NCBI GenBank assembly: GCA_030591445.1
Contig: JAUVBB010000004.1
Location: forward strand, 1 to 52,965
Reading direction: 5' to 3'
DNA: 52,965 bases
DNA from: Deltaproteobacteria bacterium
GTDB taxonomy: Bacteria; Myxococcota; B64-G9
The translations under genes were made by a program, and so were the position numbers. Positions 25,853 to 33,087 of the stretch are shown piece after piece. Every line of letters starts with the position of its first letter. The first letter of the stretch is position 1. The notes below the pieces were generated by a model. It had not been told where the DNA came from, ran no database searches, and saw nothing but the letters and a program-made list of their open reading frames with translations.

Positions 25853-27456
25853 CAGACAAGAAAAAAGAATTGCCGCCCCTCTTTTGGGAATCCGGCGTGG
25901 AAATCCATCCCCTGTATCAAGCCGACGACGTGGGCCAGTCGGGCGGTTCGGCCGGCATCGGCCGGCCCGGCGAGTTTCCTTATACCCGGGGCATTCACCC
26001 GGAGATGTATCGCCGCCGGCCCTGGACCATGCGCCAATACTCGGGCTTTGGCACCGCCAAAGAGACCCACGAGCGTTTCCTGTGGCTGATCAAGAACGGT
26101 CAGACCGGACTAAACGTGGCCTTCGATCTGCCCACCCAATGCGGCCTTGATTCCGACGACGAGATGGCCGAAGCCGAAGTGGGCCGGGTGGGCATGGCCG
26201 TCGATAGCCTGGCCGATATGGAAGAAGCCTTTGCCGACATCGACCTGAACCAGATCACGGTATCGCTGACCATCAACGGTTCGGCCATTGTCATCATGGC
26301 CATGTATTTCGCCATGGCCCGCAAGCGCGGCTTCGATCTGGCCTCCCTGCGCGGCAACAGCCAGAACGATATCCTCAAAGAGTTCATCGGCCGCGGCACC
26401 TGGATTTTCCCGGTCGAGCCCTCGATTCGCCTGGTGGGTGACACCCTGGAGTTTTGCGCCCAGCAAGTGCCCAAGTACAGTCCGGTCAGCGTTTGCGGCT
26501 ATCACATCCGCGAATCCGGCGCCAACCCGGCCCAAGAGATGGCTTACGGCCTGGCCATCGCCAAGGCCTATCTGGACCACGCCCTGGCCCGCGGGCTCAA
26601 GGCCGATCCGGTGGCCGCCGGTATCACTTTCAACTTCGACATCCACGGCAACATCTGGGAGCAAGTGGCCAAGTTCCGGGCCGGCCGGCGGCTCTGGGCC
26701 CGTATCCTCAAAGAACAATACGGGGTCGAGAACCCGCGCGCTTTGACCATGCGCATGATCGCCGGCGGCGGTGGCGGCGGCTTGACCATCCAACAGCCCG
26801 AAAACAATATCGTGCGCGGGGCCTACTATGCGCTCATCAGCGCCCTGTCGGGCACCCAGACCATGGCGCTTTGCTCTTTCGATGAAGCCTACACCATCCC
26901 TTCCGAGCACGCGGCCAAGCTGTCTTTGCGCACCATGCAAATACTCATGCACGAGATGGGCCTGTGCGACACGGTCGATCCTTTGGGCGGCTCCTATTTT
27001 GTGGAAAGCACCACCAACGAGATGGAAAAACGCATGGTCCAAATCATGCGCGAGCTCGACCGGGCCGGCGGCATCGTCCGCGGCGTGGCCGAGGGCACAG
27101 TGCAAGCGTCGGTCAACAAGCAGGCCTACGAGCTGGAGAAGCGCGTCCTTGCGGGCGAGTTCAAGAAGGTAGGCGTCAACTGCTTCGAGGAAGAAGAAGA
27201 CGAACGCGAGGTCGAGTTCCACCCCTATCGCGAAGAAGAAGCCAGCAAGCAAATCGAACGCTTGGCCCAGGTGCGCCGCGACCGCGACGCCGATCAGGTG
27301 CGCACCACGCTGGATGCCGTGCGCCAGGCGGCCGAGAGCGGCAGCAATCTCATGCCCACGGTCATGGACGCGGTCGAAGTCTACGCCACCGTTGGCGAAA
27401 TTTGTACCGTGCTCAAGGAAGTCTTCGGCACCTACCGCGAGCCAGTACGGTTCTGA
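25849..27456 (+). CDS. Methylmalonyl-CoA mutase-like large subunit (acyl-CoA mutase)
   Basis: 535 residues, catalytic TIM-barrel without a B12 domain, as expected with the small subunit beside it. Key positions compared with the Propionibacterium enzyme: Tyr64 in RPWTMRQYSGF (Tyr89), Arg182 in ILKEFIGRGTWIFP (Arg207), and Tyr218-His219 in GYHIRESGA (Tyr243-His244), with exactly conserved spacing. Isobutyryl-CoA mutases carry Phe and Gln at the first two positions and hydroxyisobutyryl-CoA mutases Ile at the first, so a carboxylated acyl-CoA such as methylmalonyl-CoA or a homologue is the likely substrate. Thr195 of the reference enzyme is Asn170 here, which may alter specificity. Start is GTG, overlapping the small-subunit stop. 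Confidence 0.85.
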   Translation: MTDKKKELPPLFWESGVEIHPLYQADDVGQSGGSAGIGRPGEFPYTRGIHPEMYRRRPWTMRQYSGFGTAKETHERFLWLIKNGQTGLNVAFDLPTQCGLDSDDEMAEAEVGRVGMAVDSLADMEEAFADIDLNQITVSLTINGSAIVIMAMYFAMARKRGFDLASLRGNSQNDILKEFIGRGTWIFPVEPSIRLVGDTLEFCAQQVPKYSPVSVCGYHIRESGANPAQEMAYGLAIAKAYLDHALARGLKADPVAAGITFNFDIHGNIWEQVAKFRAGRRLWARILKEQYGVENPRALTMRMIAGGGGGGLTIQQPENNIVRGAYYALISALSGTQTMALCSFDEAYTIPSEHAAKLSLRTMQILMHEMGLCDTVDPLGGSYFVESTTNEMEKRMVQIMRELDRAGGIVRGVAEGTVQASVNKQAYELEKRVLAGEFKKVGVNCFEEEEDEREVEFHPYREEEASKQIERLAQVRRDRDADQVRTTLDAVRQAAESGSNLMPTVMDAVEVYATVGEICTVLKEVFGTYREPVRF

Positions 27457-27481
27457 CCTTCTCTCAGCTGGGAGCAAATCT

Positions 27482-28684
27482 TTGAAATCACAAGTCGTAC
27501 TCAGTGTGGAACAAGCCCTAACCTTGACCTATGCCACTCTGCGCATGGTGCATCTGGGCTGGCGGGTGATCAAGATCGAGCCCACGCCGGTACCGGGACG
27601 CAAGACCAAGGGCGATCCCAACCGTTACATTGGCCGGCCGGTGGCGGGCGAAGATCGGCACTCTTATTTTGTCGCCCCCAACGCGGGCAAAGAGGCCATC
27701 GCCATCGATCTGAAACAGCCCGAGGGCCAGGCCCTGCTCAAGCACCTGACCCGCGAACTTTCTCCGGACATCTTCTGTACCAACACCATGCCCGAACGCC
27801 ATAGCCGTCTGGGCATCGACTATCAGAGCCTGCGCGCCCAAAAAGAAGACTTGATCTGGTGCTGCATCTCGGCCATGGGCCTCGCGCATCCCAATGTGCC
27901 CGGCTACGATCCGGTGATGCAGGCCTTGTGCGGCTACATGGATCTCACCGGTCAAGCCGACGGACCACCTCTGCAATGCGGCCCCCCGCTGGTCGACCTC
28001 AAGGCCGGTGACGAAGCCTTTTGCCAAATCCTGCTGGCCCTGATGGAACGGGCCGAGACCGGCGCCGGCAAACAAATCGACATCTCCATGGCCCATTCGG
28101 CGGTCTCCTGGCTGCATACCTTCTTGCCCATGCTGGACATGGACAGCCAGCCGGCCGAGTTGAAACGCTCGGGCAACGAGCACCGCCAGTTCATCCCGGT
28201 CAACGCCTATCGCACCCAAGACGGTTACGTCTATGTGGCCATCGGTTCCGACGTGCAGTGGTTGCGGCTCACCAAGCAAGCGCTGTTTGCCGGCCTGGCC
28301 CAAGATCGTTTCCAGACCAACGAAGGCCGCCGAAAAGACAAACGGGAACTACATGCCGCCATCGAGACCATCACCGCCGCTCATCCGACCGACGAAGTAA
28401 CCGCGGTGCTGGTCGCGGCCGGCATTCCCCATGCGCCCATCACCCCCATCGAAAAGGTGCCCGACTTGGACTTTGTGGCCGAAAAGGCATTAAAGACCGT
28501 CACCCCCGACGGCCGCGTTGTGCGCTTGCCGCCCCCGGCCGCCGCCACCGAGTATCTGGAACAAGTGAACCGAACCCTGCCCTTTGCCCCGGCTTATGGC
28601 GAGCACACCGACGCCCTGCTCACCGAGTCCGGCTTGAGCAGCAAGGAAATTACCGACCTGCACAACCATGGAGTGGTAGCATGA
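27482..28684 (+). CDS. Class III (CaiB/BaiF) CoA-transferase
   Basis: 400 residues. The CoA-transferase fold is indicated by MVHLGWRVIKIEP at the N-terminus, AIAIDLKQPEGQALL, LGIDYQSLRAQKEDLIWCCIS and GYDPVMQALCGYMDLTG, with the likely catalytic Asp172 in GPPLVDLKAG. These enzymes move CoA between an acyl-CoA donor and a free carboxylate, typically to activate a substrate. The start is TTG at 27482 with GGGAG seven bases upstream; the frame is open further but overlaps the mutase gene. The N-terminus is shorter than the usual first strand. Its stop overlaps the next ATG (ATGA). In context it would activate the pathway acid for the mutase or the Mo enzyme. Confidence 0.85.
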   Translation: MKSQVVLSVEQALTLTYATLRMVHLGWRVIKIEPTPVPGRKTKGDPNRYIGRPVAGEDRHSYFVAPNAGKEAIAIDLKQPEGQALLKHLTRELSPDIFCTNTMPERHSRLGIDYQSLRAQKEDLIWCCISAMGLAHPNVPGYDPVMQALCGYMDLTGQADGPPLQCGPPLVDLKAGDEAFCQILLALMERAETGAGKQIDISMAHSAVSWLHTFLPMLDMDSQPAELKRSGNEHRQFIPVNAYRTQDGYVYVAIGSDVQWLRLTKQALFAGLAQDRFQTNEGRRKDKRELHAAIETITAAHPTDEVTAVLVAAGIPHAPITPIEKVPDLDFVAEKALKTVTPDGRVVRLPPPAAATEYLEQVNRTLPFAPAYGEHTDALLTESGLSSKEITDLHNHGVVA

Positions 28685-29532
28685 CCCATTACGATTACCA
28701 TCGACCGGAGACCGTCGAGGAAGTGCTCGGTCTCAAACGGGTGTTGCCGGCGGCAACCTTCATCGCCGGCGGCACCGACTTGATGGTTCGCATCAAGAAC
28801 CGCGTACTCAATCCGCCGGCGCTGATTTCGCTACGCGCGGTTACCGAACTCGGCGGTATTGAAGACGGTGAGCACACCCGCATCGGGGCCTTGACCACCA
28901 TCGACGAGCTTTGCCGGCATCCGCTGATCGCCGAACGTTACCCGCTGCTGGCCCAGGCCGCCCGCCGCCTGGGCAGCCGCCAAATTCGCAATGTGGCCAC
29001 CCTGGGCGGCAATCTGTGTAACTGCTCGCCCTGTGCCGATACCGCTACTCCCCTGCTGGTCTATGACGCCCAGGTCCAATTGCAAGGACCAGATGGCAGC
29101 CGCCAGGTAACGCTGGCCGAGTTCTTTGTCGGCCCGGGGCAAACCTGTTCGAGCCCGGAGGAAATCCTCAGCCAGATTATCCTGCCTCCGCCCCCGGCCG
29201 ATGCCCGCACCTTGTTCATGAAAAAAGGCCGGGTCAAGATGGATCTGGCCATCGCCAGCACTTCGGTCGTGCTGGTACTCGACGGCGAGCTGTGCCAAGA
29301 AGCCCGGCTGGCCGTAGGCTCGGTAGCCCCGGTGGCCCTGCGCCTGCCCCTGGCCGAATCAGTGCTAGCCGGCCAAAAGCTCAGCAGCGAACTGAGCGCC
29401 GAAGTCGCCCGGGTAGCCACCACCGAGATCGCTCCCATCGGTGATATCCGGGCCAGCGCTGATTATCGGCGCCAAATCATCGAAGTCTACTTGCGGCGCT
29501 CTATCGATCAGTTAGCGGGTATAGTGCAATGA
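28681..29532 (+). CDS. Xanthine dehydrogenase-family FAD-binding (medium) subunit
   Basis: 283 residues. FAD-binding motifs AGGTDLMV (residues 29-36) and IRNVATLGGNLCNCSPCAD (102-120) mark the CoxM/CutM/HcrB-type flavoprotein. It passes electrons from the iron-sulfur subunit to an acceptor. The four-cysteine insertion that carries a 4Fe-4S cluster in 4-hydroxybenzoyl-CoA reductase is not seen, so this is an ordinary medium subunit. It overlaps both neighbours as ATGA. Gene order medium-small-large. Confidence 0.88.
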   Translation: MTHYDYHRPETVEEVLGLKRVLPAATFIAGGTDLMVRIKNRVLNPPALISLRAVTELGGIEDGEHTRIGALTTIDELCRHPLIAERYPLLAQAARRLGSRQIRNVATLGGNLCNCSPCADTATPLLVYDAQVQLQGPDGSRQVTLAEFFVGPGQTCSSPEEILSQIILPPPPADARTLFMKKGRVKMDLAIASTSVVLVLDGELCQEARLAVGSVAPVALRLPLAESVLAGQKLSSELSAEVARVATTEIAPIGDIRASADYRRQIIEVYLRRSIDQLAGIVQ

Positions 29533-30008
29533 AAATCGACCTGAGTTTTACTCTCAATGGATCGCCGATAAATACCTCGGTGGCAGTCGATCGCCGGCTG
29601 GTGGACTTGCTGCGCGATGAGCTGGACCTGACCGGCACCAAAATCGGCTGCGAAGAAGGCGAATGCGGCGCCTGCACCGTGCTGGTCGACGGCCAGGCGG
29701 TCAACTCCTGTCTCTTTCCCGCCCCGGAGGTCGACGGCAAGCACGTGATCACCATCGAGGGCCTGGGCGAAAGCGACAATCGCTTGAGCGAGTTGCAGCA
29801 AGCCTTCGTTGATCAGGGCGGCATCCAATGCGGTTTCTGTTCTCCGGGCATGATTCTATCGGCCCGCGCCTTGTTGAACGAAAACCCGAACCCTTCTCAG
29901 GATGAGATTCGAGAGGCGCTGGGCGGCAACTTGTGCCGCTGCACCGGCTATGTGCAAATCGTCGACTCGATCCAAACCGCCGCCGCCCGGGAGAACTCCG
30001 ATGACTGA
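29529..30008 (+). CDS. Xanthine dehydrogenase-family [2Fe-2S] (small) subunit
   Basis: 159 residues. All eight cluster cysteines are in place: Cys41, 46, 49 and 61 (plant-ferredoxin-type cluster, GCEEGECGAC) and Cys101, 104, 136 and 138 (helical-bundle cluster, CGFCSPGM and CRCTGY). It carries electrons from the molybdenum site to the FAD subunit. It overlaps the FAD gene by ATGA and the large-subunit gene by eight bases. Confidence 0.93.
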   Translation: MKIDLSFTLNGSPINTSVAVDRRLVDLLRDELDLTGTKIGCEEGECGACTVLVDGQAVNSCLFPAPEVDGKHVITIEGLGESDNRLSELQQAFVDQGGIQCGFCSPGMILSARALLNENPNPSQDEIREALGGNLCRCTGYVQIVDSIQTAAARENSDD

Positions 30009-32382
30009 GCTCAAATACATCGGCAAGGAAACACCCCGACCCGACGGCCCGGACAAGGCCGCCGGTCGCGCCCACTATATTCACGACTTGTCCCGACCAG
30101 GCATGCTCTACGGCAAGGTCAAATTCAGTGAGCACGCCCATGCCCGCATCTTGCGCATCGACACCTCAAAGGCCGAGCGTTTGCCCGGCGTGCAGGCCGT
30201 GATCACCGCCGAAAATACCCCCGAAGTACGCATCGGCTTTATTCGCGACAATTTTGCCCTGAAAAAGGGCAAAGTGCGGCAGTTTCGCGATGAGATCGCC
30301 GCCGTGGCCGCCATCGATGCCGATATCGCCGCCGAAGCCATCGATCTGATCGAAGTCGAGTACGAAGCCTTGCCCGGCGTCTTTACTACGGAAGAGGCTT
30401 TGGCCGACGACGCGCCCCTGGTTCACGAGATCGATCCGCGGGGACGGCCGCGCAATGACAACCGGCTGCCCTTACGCTTCCATCACGAAAGCGGTGATCT
30501 GGAAGCGGGCCGGGCGGCAGCCAAGCACATCGCCTCCGGCGATTTTTCCACCCCCGTCATTCAGCAAAGCTGTATGGGCACCGCCGGCTGCATCGCCGAA
30601 TTCGATCTCAACCAGCAGCTAACCATCTGGGCCAAGACCCAGATCCCATTCTTGGCCCAACGCGATTTCAACCAGGCCCTGGCCGATATGGGCTTGGCCG
30701 GCAAGAACGCGCGGGTCATCGTGTCCGCCCTGGGCGGCGCTTTTGGCTCCGGGCTCGACACCCACGCCTACGAATTCATCTCCATTTTGCTGGCCCATCG
30801 CACCGGCAAACCGGTCAAAATCGTCTACAACCGCGACGAAGAGTTTGCCTATTTGTCTCCGCGACAGTCCTCGCAAGTCTCCATCACCCAGGGCTGTGAT
30901 GATGAGGGCCAGCTGACCTTCCGTGAGATCCAGGTCTGGCAGGACAACGGCGCCTACACCTCCTGGGGCGCAACCTTCCCCACCGTGATGATGTTGCCGG
31001 CCACCTCCTTGTATCGGGTGCCCAACATCTTCTTCGACGCCAAGCTGGTCTACACCAACAACACCTATTGCCAGGCCATGCGCGGCTATGGCAATCCGGA
31101 ATTGGCCTGGGCCCTAGAGAGCAACTTAGACGATCTGGCCGAGGCCGCCGGCATCGACCCTTTCGAGCTGCGCCTGCGCAATTGCAACCAGCCCGGCGAA
31201 ACCACGCCCATGGGCCTGAAGGTCACCACTTGTGGCTTGAAAGAATGCCTGCAGACCGTCGCCGATAAGATCGCTTGGCCCCAAAAACGCAGCCAGGGCA
31301 AACGCCGCGGCGTGGGCATGGCCTCTTTGTTTCATGTGGGCGGGGGCGGGCGCATCTACCGCTCGGACGGCACCGGCATGATTCTCAAACTCGACGACTT
31401 CGGCAATGTCAATGTCTACTTCGGCGGCGTGGAGATGGGTCAGGGCATGTATTCGGCCCTGAGCCTGGCCGTAGCCGAAGCGCTGGGCGTCAAACCCGAG
31501 AAAATATTTATCAACCCCACCGACACCGGCACCTGTCCCTGGGACGTCGGCACCCACGCCAGCCGCGGCGCCTTCATGGCTTGTAACGCCGCCATCGCCG
31601 CCAGCAAGAAAGTTCGCGCCCGCATCTTCGAGCGCGCCCGGGCTCTGTTTGCCAACGAAGCCAAGAAAAACCTGAAGAAACTGCACAAGAAAAACCCCGA
31701 CTTCAAAGCCGCCGACTTCGATGTCGAAGCCGAAGCCCGCAATGGTGAGTTCGAGCTGCAAGACGGCTTCGTCTTCTTGCCCGCCGCTCCCGACGAAAGC
31801 TGGCTACGAGTAGACTTAAGCCAGCTTTTGCGCGCCATTCATTTCCGCGAACAAGGTGAGATGATCACCGCCGAGGCCTTTTACGATCCGCCCAACGAGC
31901 TACCCGACTGGGAAAAAGGCTACGGCAACATGTCGGCCACCTATACCTGGGGCACCCAAGGCGTCGAAGTCGAAGTCGACACCGAGACCGGCGAAGTAAA
32001 AATCCTGCACCTGGTCGCCGCCCACGACGTAGGCAAAGTACTCAACCCCCAGACCCTCAAAGGCCAGACCTACGGCGCCCTGGCCCAGGGCATCGGCTAC
32101 GCCCTATACGAAGAAGTCCTGTCCGAACAGGGCCGCATTCTCAACCCCAACTTCCGCGATTACAAGATCCCCACCGTCGCCGAGATGAACTTCCCCATCG
32201 ACCTGGAATTCATCGAAACCAACGACCCCGAAGGCCCCTTCGGCGCCAAAGGCATCGGCGAACCCGGCCTGGTCCCCACCGCCCCCGCCATCGCCAACGC
32301 CATCTACAACGCCATCGGCGTCCGCATCCACGACCTGCCCATCACCCCCGAAAAAATCCTAGCCGCGCTAAAGAACAAGTAA
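30001..32382 (+). CDS. Molybdopterin-binding large subunit of a xanthine dehydrogenase-family hydroxylase
   Basis: 793 residues. Motifs: GGAFGSGLDTHAYE (near residue 245), DNGAYTSWG, MRGYGNPELAWALE, the cofactor segment GVEMGQGMYSALS (near 480) and GAKGIGEPGLVP with the base-catalytic Glu754. The AxRGxGxPQ-type segment and the LKVTTCGLKE region look closer to aryl-CoA or nicotinate-type members than to CO dehydrogenase (no active-site Cys-Ser loop seen) or purine-specific enzymes, but the substrate is not readable. With the FAD and [2Fe-2S] subunits it forms a molybdenum hydroxylase that adds or removes oxygen from water at a carbon next to a heteroatom or carbonyl. The ATG at 30001 overlaps the small-subunit gene by eight bases. 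Confidence 0.88.
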   Translation: MTELKYIGKETPRPDGPDKAAGRAHYIHDLSRPGMLYGKVKFSEHAHARILRIDTSKAERLPGVQAVITAENTPEVRIGFIRDNFALKKGKVRQFRDEIAAVAAIDADIAAEAIDLIEVEYEALPGVFTTEEALADDAPLVHEIDPRGRPRNDNRLPLRFHHESGDLEAGRAAAKHIASGDFSTPVIQQSCMGTAGCIAEFDLNQQLTIWAKTQIPFLAQRDFNQALADMGLAGKNARVIVSALGGAFGSGLDTHAYEFISILLAHRTGKPVKIVYNRDEEFAYLSPRQSSQVSITQGCDDEGQLTFREIQVWQDNGAYTSWGATFPTVMMLPATSLYRVPNIFFDAKLVYTNNTYCQAMRGYGNPELAWALESNLDDLAEAAGIDPFELRLRNCNQPGETTPMGLKVTTCGLKECLQTVADKIAWPQKRSQGKRRGVGMASLFHVGGGGRIYRSDGTGMILKLDDFGNVNVYFGGVEMGQGMYSALSLAVAEALGVKPEKIFINPTDTGTCPWDVGTHASRGAFMACNAAIAASKKVRARIFERARALFANEAKKNLKKLHKKNPDFKAADFDVEAEARNGEFELQDGFVFLPAAPDESWLRVDLSQLLRAIHFREQGEMITAEAFYDPPNELPDWEKGYGNMSATYTWGTQGVEVEVDTETGEVKILHLVAAHDVGKVLNPQTLKGQTYGALAQGIGYALYEEVLSEQGRILNPNFRDYKIPTVAEMNFPIDLEFIETNDPEGPFGAKGIGEPGLVPTAPAIANAIYNAIGVRIHDLPITPEKILAALKNK

Positions 32383-32398
32383 CCCAGCTTATCTATTG

Positions 32399-32433
32399 CC
32401 TATTTGGCCGGAAGCCGGCATGGTTTCAATAGG
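32399..32433 (+). terminator. Nested inverted repeat after the catabolic operon
   Basis: CCTATT (32399-32404) pairs with AATAGG (32428-32433), enclosing a GC-rich stem GCCGG-AAG-CCGGC (32407-32419). No T-run follows, so it may act as a transcript-end stabiliser or factor-dependent terminator rather than a classical one. Confidence 0.35.
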
Positions 32434-32435
32434 TG

Positions 32436-32446
32436 CAACTTAGTTG
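32436..32446. promoter_or_regulatory. Small palindrome, candidate operator of the toxin-antitoxin pair
   Basis: CAACTTAGTTG has five-base arms about a central T and lies against a weak -10-like TAATAT (32448-32453), 28 bases before the antitoxin ATG. RHH antitoxins usually bind such sites to autoregulate. Short, so may be chance. Confidence 0.3.
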
Positions 32447-32473
32447 TTAATATTGACACCCAAGGAGAGAGCA

Positions 32474-32728
32474 ATGGCCTCATCAACAGTGGGAGTGAAA
32501 CTCGATGAGCAAACCAGGCAGAGGCTCAAGATCTTGGGCAAGACTCGAAAACGAAGTCCGCACTGGTTAATGAAAAGCGCCATCATCGAATATCTCAAGC
32601 GAGAAGAAAGCATTGAGGCACAAAAGCAAGAAGACATGGAGCGCTGGCGCGAATACCAACTCAATGGGGAAAGCATTTCCAACCAAGCCATGATGTCCTG
32701 GTTAGACGACCTGGAAAAAGAGATCTGA
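32474..32728 (+). CDS. Ribbon-helix-helix antitoxin of a type II toxin-antitoxin system
   Basis: 84 residues. The N-terminus has the RHH pattern, a strand STVGVKLDEQ followed by two helices (TRQRLKILGKTRKRS and WLMKSAIIEYLKREES), as in CopG/ParD/RelB-type antitoxins. The charged C-terminal helices would wrap the toxin. The ATG at 32474 follows AAGGAGAGAG. The toxin ATG lies three bases after its stop, so the pair is one transcriptional unit. RHH versus other RelB-like folds is not certain, but the pairing with a ParE/RelE toxin supports the call. Confidence 0.8.
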   Translation: MASSTVGVKLDEQTRQRLKILGKTRKRSPHWLMKSAIIEYLKREESIEAQKQEDMERWREYQLNGESISNQAMMSWLDDLEKEI

Positions 32729-32731
32729 TTC

Positions 32732-33028
32732 ATGGCCAAGTTGGTATGGCTCCCGGGCGCTAAGCTGGATATCGAGAGGCTTTGCGTGTTCTTGGGCAAA
32801 AAAAATCCGCAAGCGGCAAGAAACGCTATCAAAGCAATCCGCTTGGGGGCAAAACAGTTGGCAGCTTTCCCCCAGGCGGGCCGACCCATGGACGACGAGA
32901 CCGGTCGACGCGAACTGATGGTAGCCTTCGGTGGTTTCGGCTATGTGTTGCGGTACAAGATGGACGGTGAGATTGTTGTCATCCTGCGAGTTTGGCACAG
33001 CCGCGAGGACAGACAGCCTCATACATGA
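32732..33028 (+). CDS. ParE/RelE-family toxin
   Basis: 98 residues. Features of the ParE/RelE fold: an N-terminal strand and WLPGAKLDIERL helix, KNPQAARNAIKAI helix, the LAAFPQAGRPMDD turn, then the strand pair RELMVAFGGFGYVLRY and EIVVILRVWHSRED. The HSRED ending is typical for ParE-like toxins. ParE inhibits DNA gyrase and RelE cleaves ribosome-bound mRNA; sequence alone does not choose. It follows the antitoxin gene closely with GGAAAAAGAG as ribosome-binding site. It sits between the catabolic operon and the kinase gene, with no other mobile marker. Confidence 0.85.
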   Translation: MAKLVWLPGAKLDIERLCVFLGKKNPQAARNAIKAIRLGAKQLAAFPQAGRPMDDETGRRELMVAFGGFGYVLRYKMDGEIVVILRVWHSREDRQPHT

Positions 33029-33087
33029 CAAAAATTACACTATAATGGGAAGTTTTAAACGTAGATATTGTCCAGCCGGTAACGAAA

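Noticed and set aside
26110-27477. Long open frame (455 codons) on the minus strand opposite the mutase gene
   Set aside because: It mirrors the third-position bias of the real plus-strand gene, has a low-complexity translation and no motif.
28021-28683. Plus-strand frame-shifted open frame reaching into the FAD subunit region
   Set aside because: Its start overlaps the CoA-transferase gene in another frame; only the part from 28681 encodes the FAD subunit.
32453-32458. TTGACA before the antitoxin gene
   Set aside because: No -10 lies 15-19 bases downstream; it would place the start inside the coding region.
33036-33048. TATAAT-like box after the toxin gene
   Set aside because: No suitable -35 and no downstream plus-strand gene; probably chance in an AT-rich gap.
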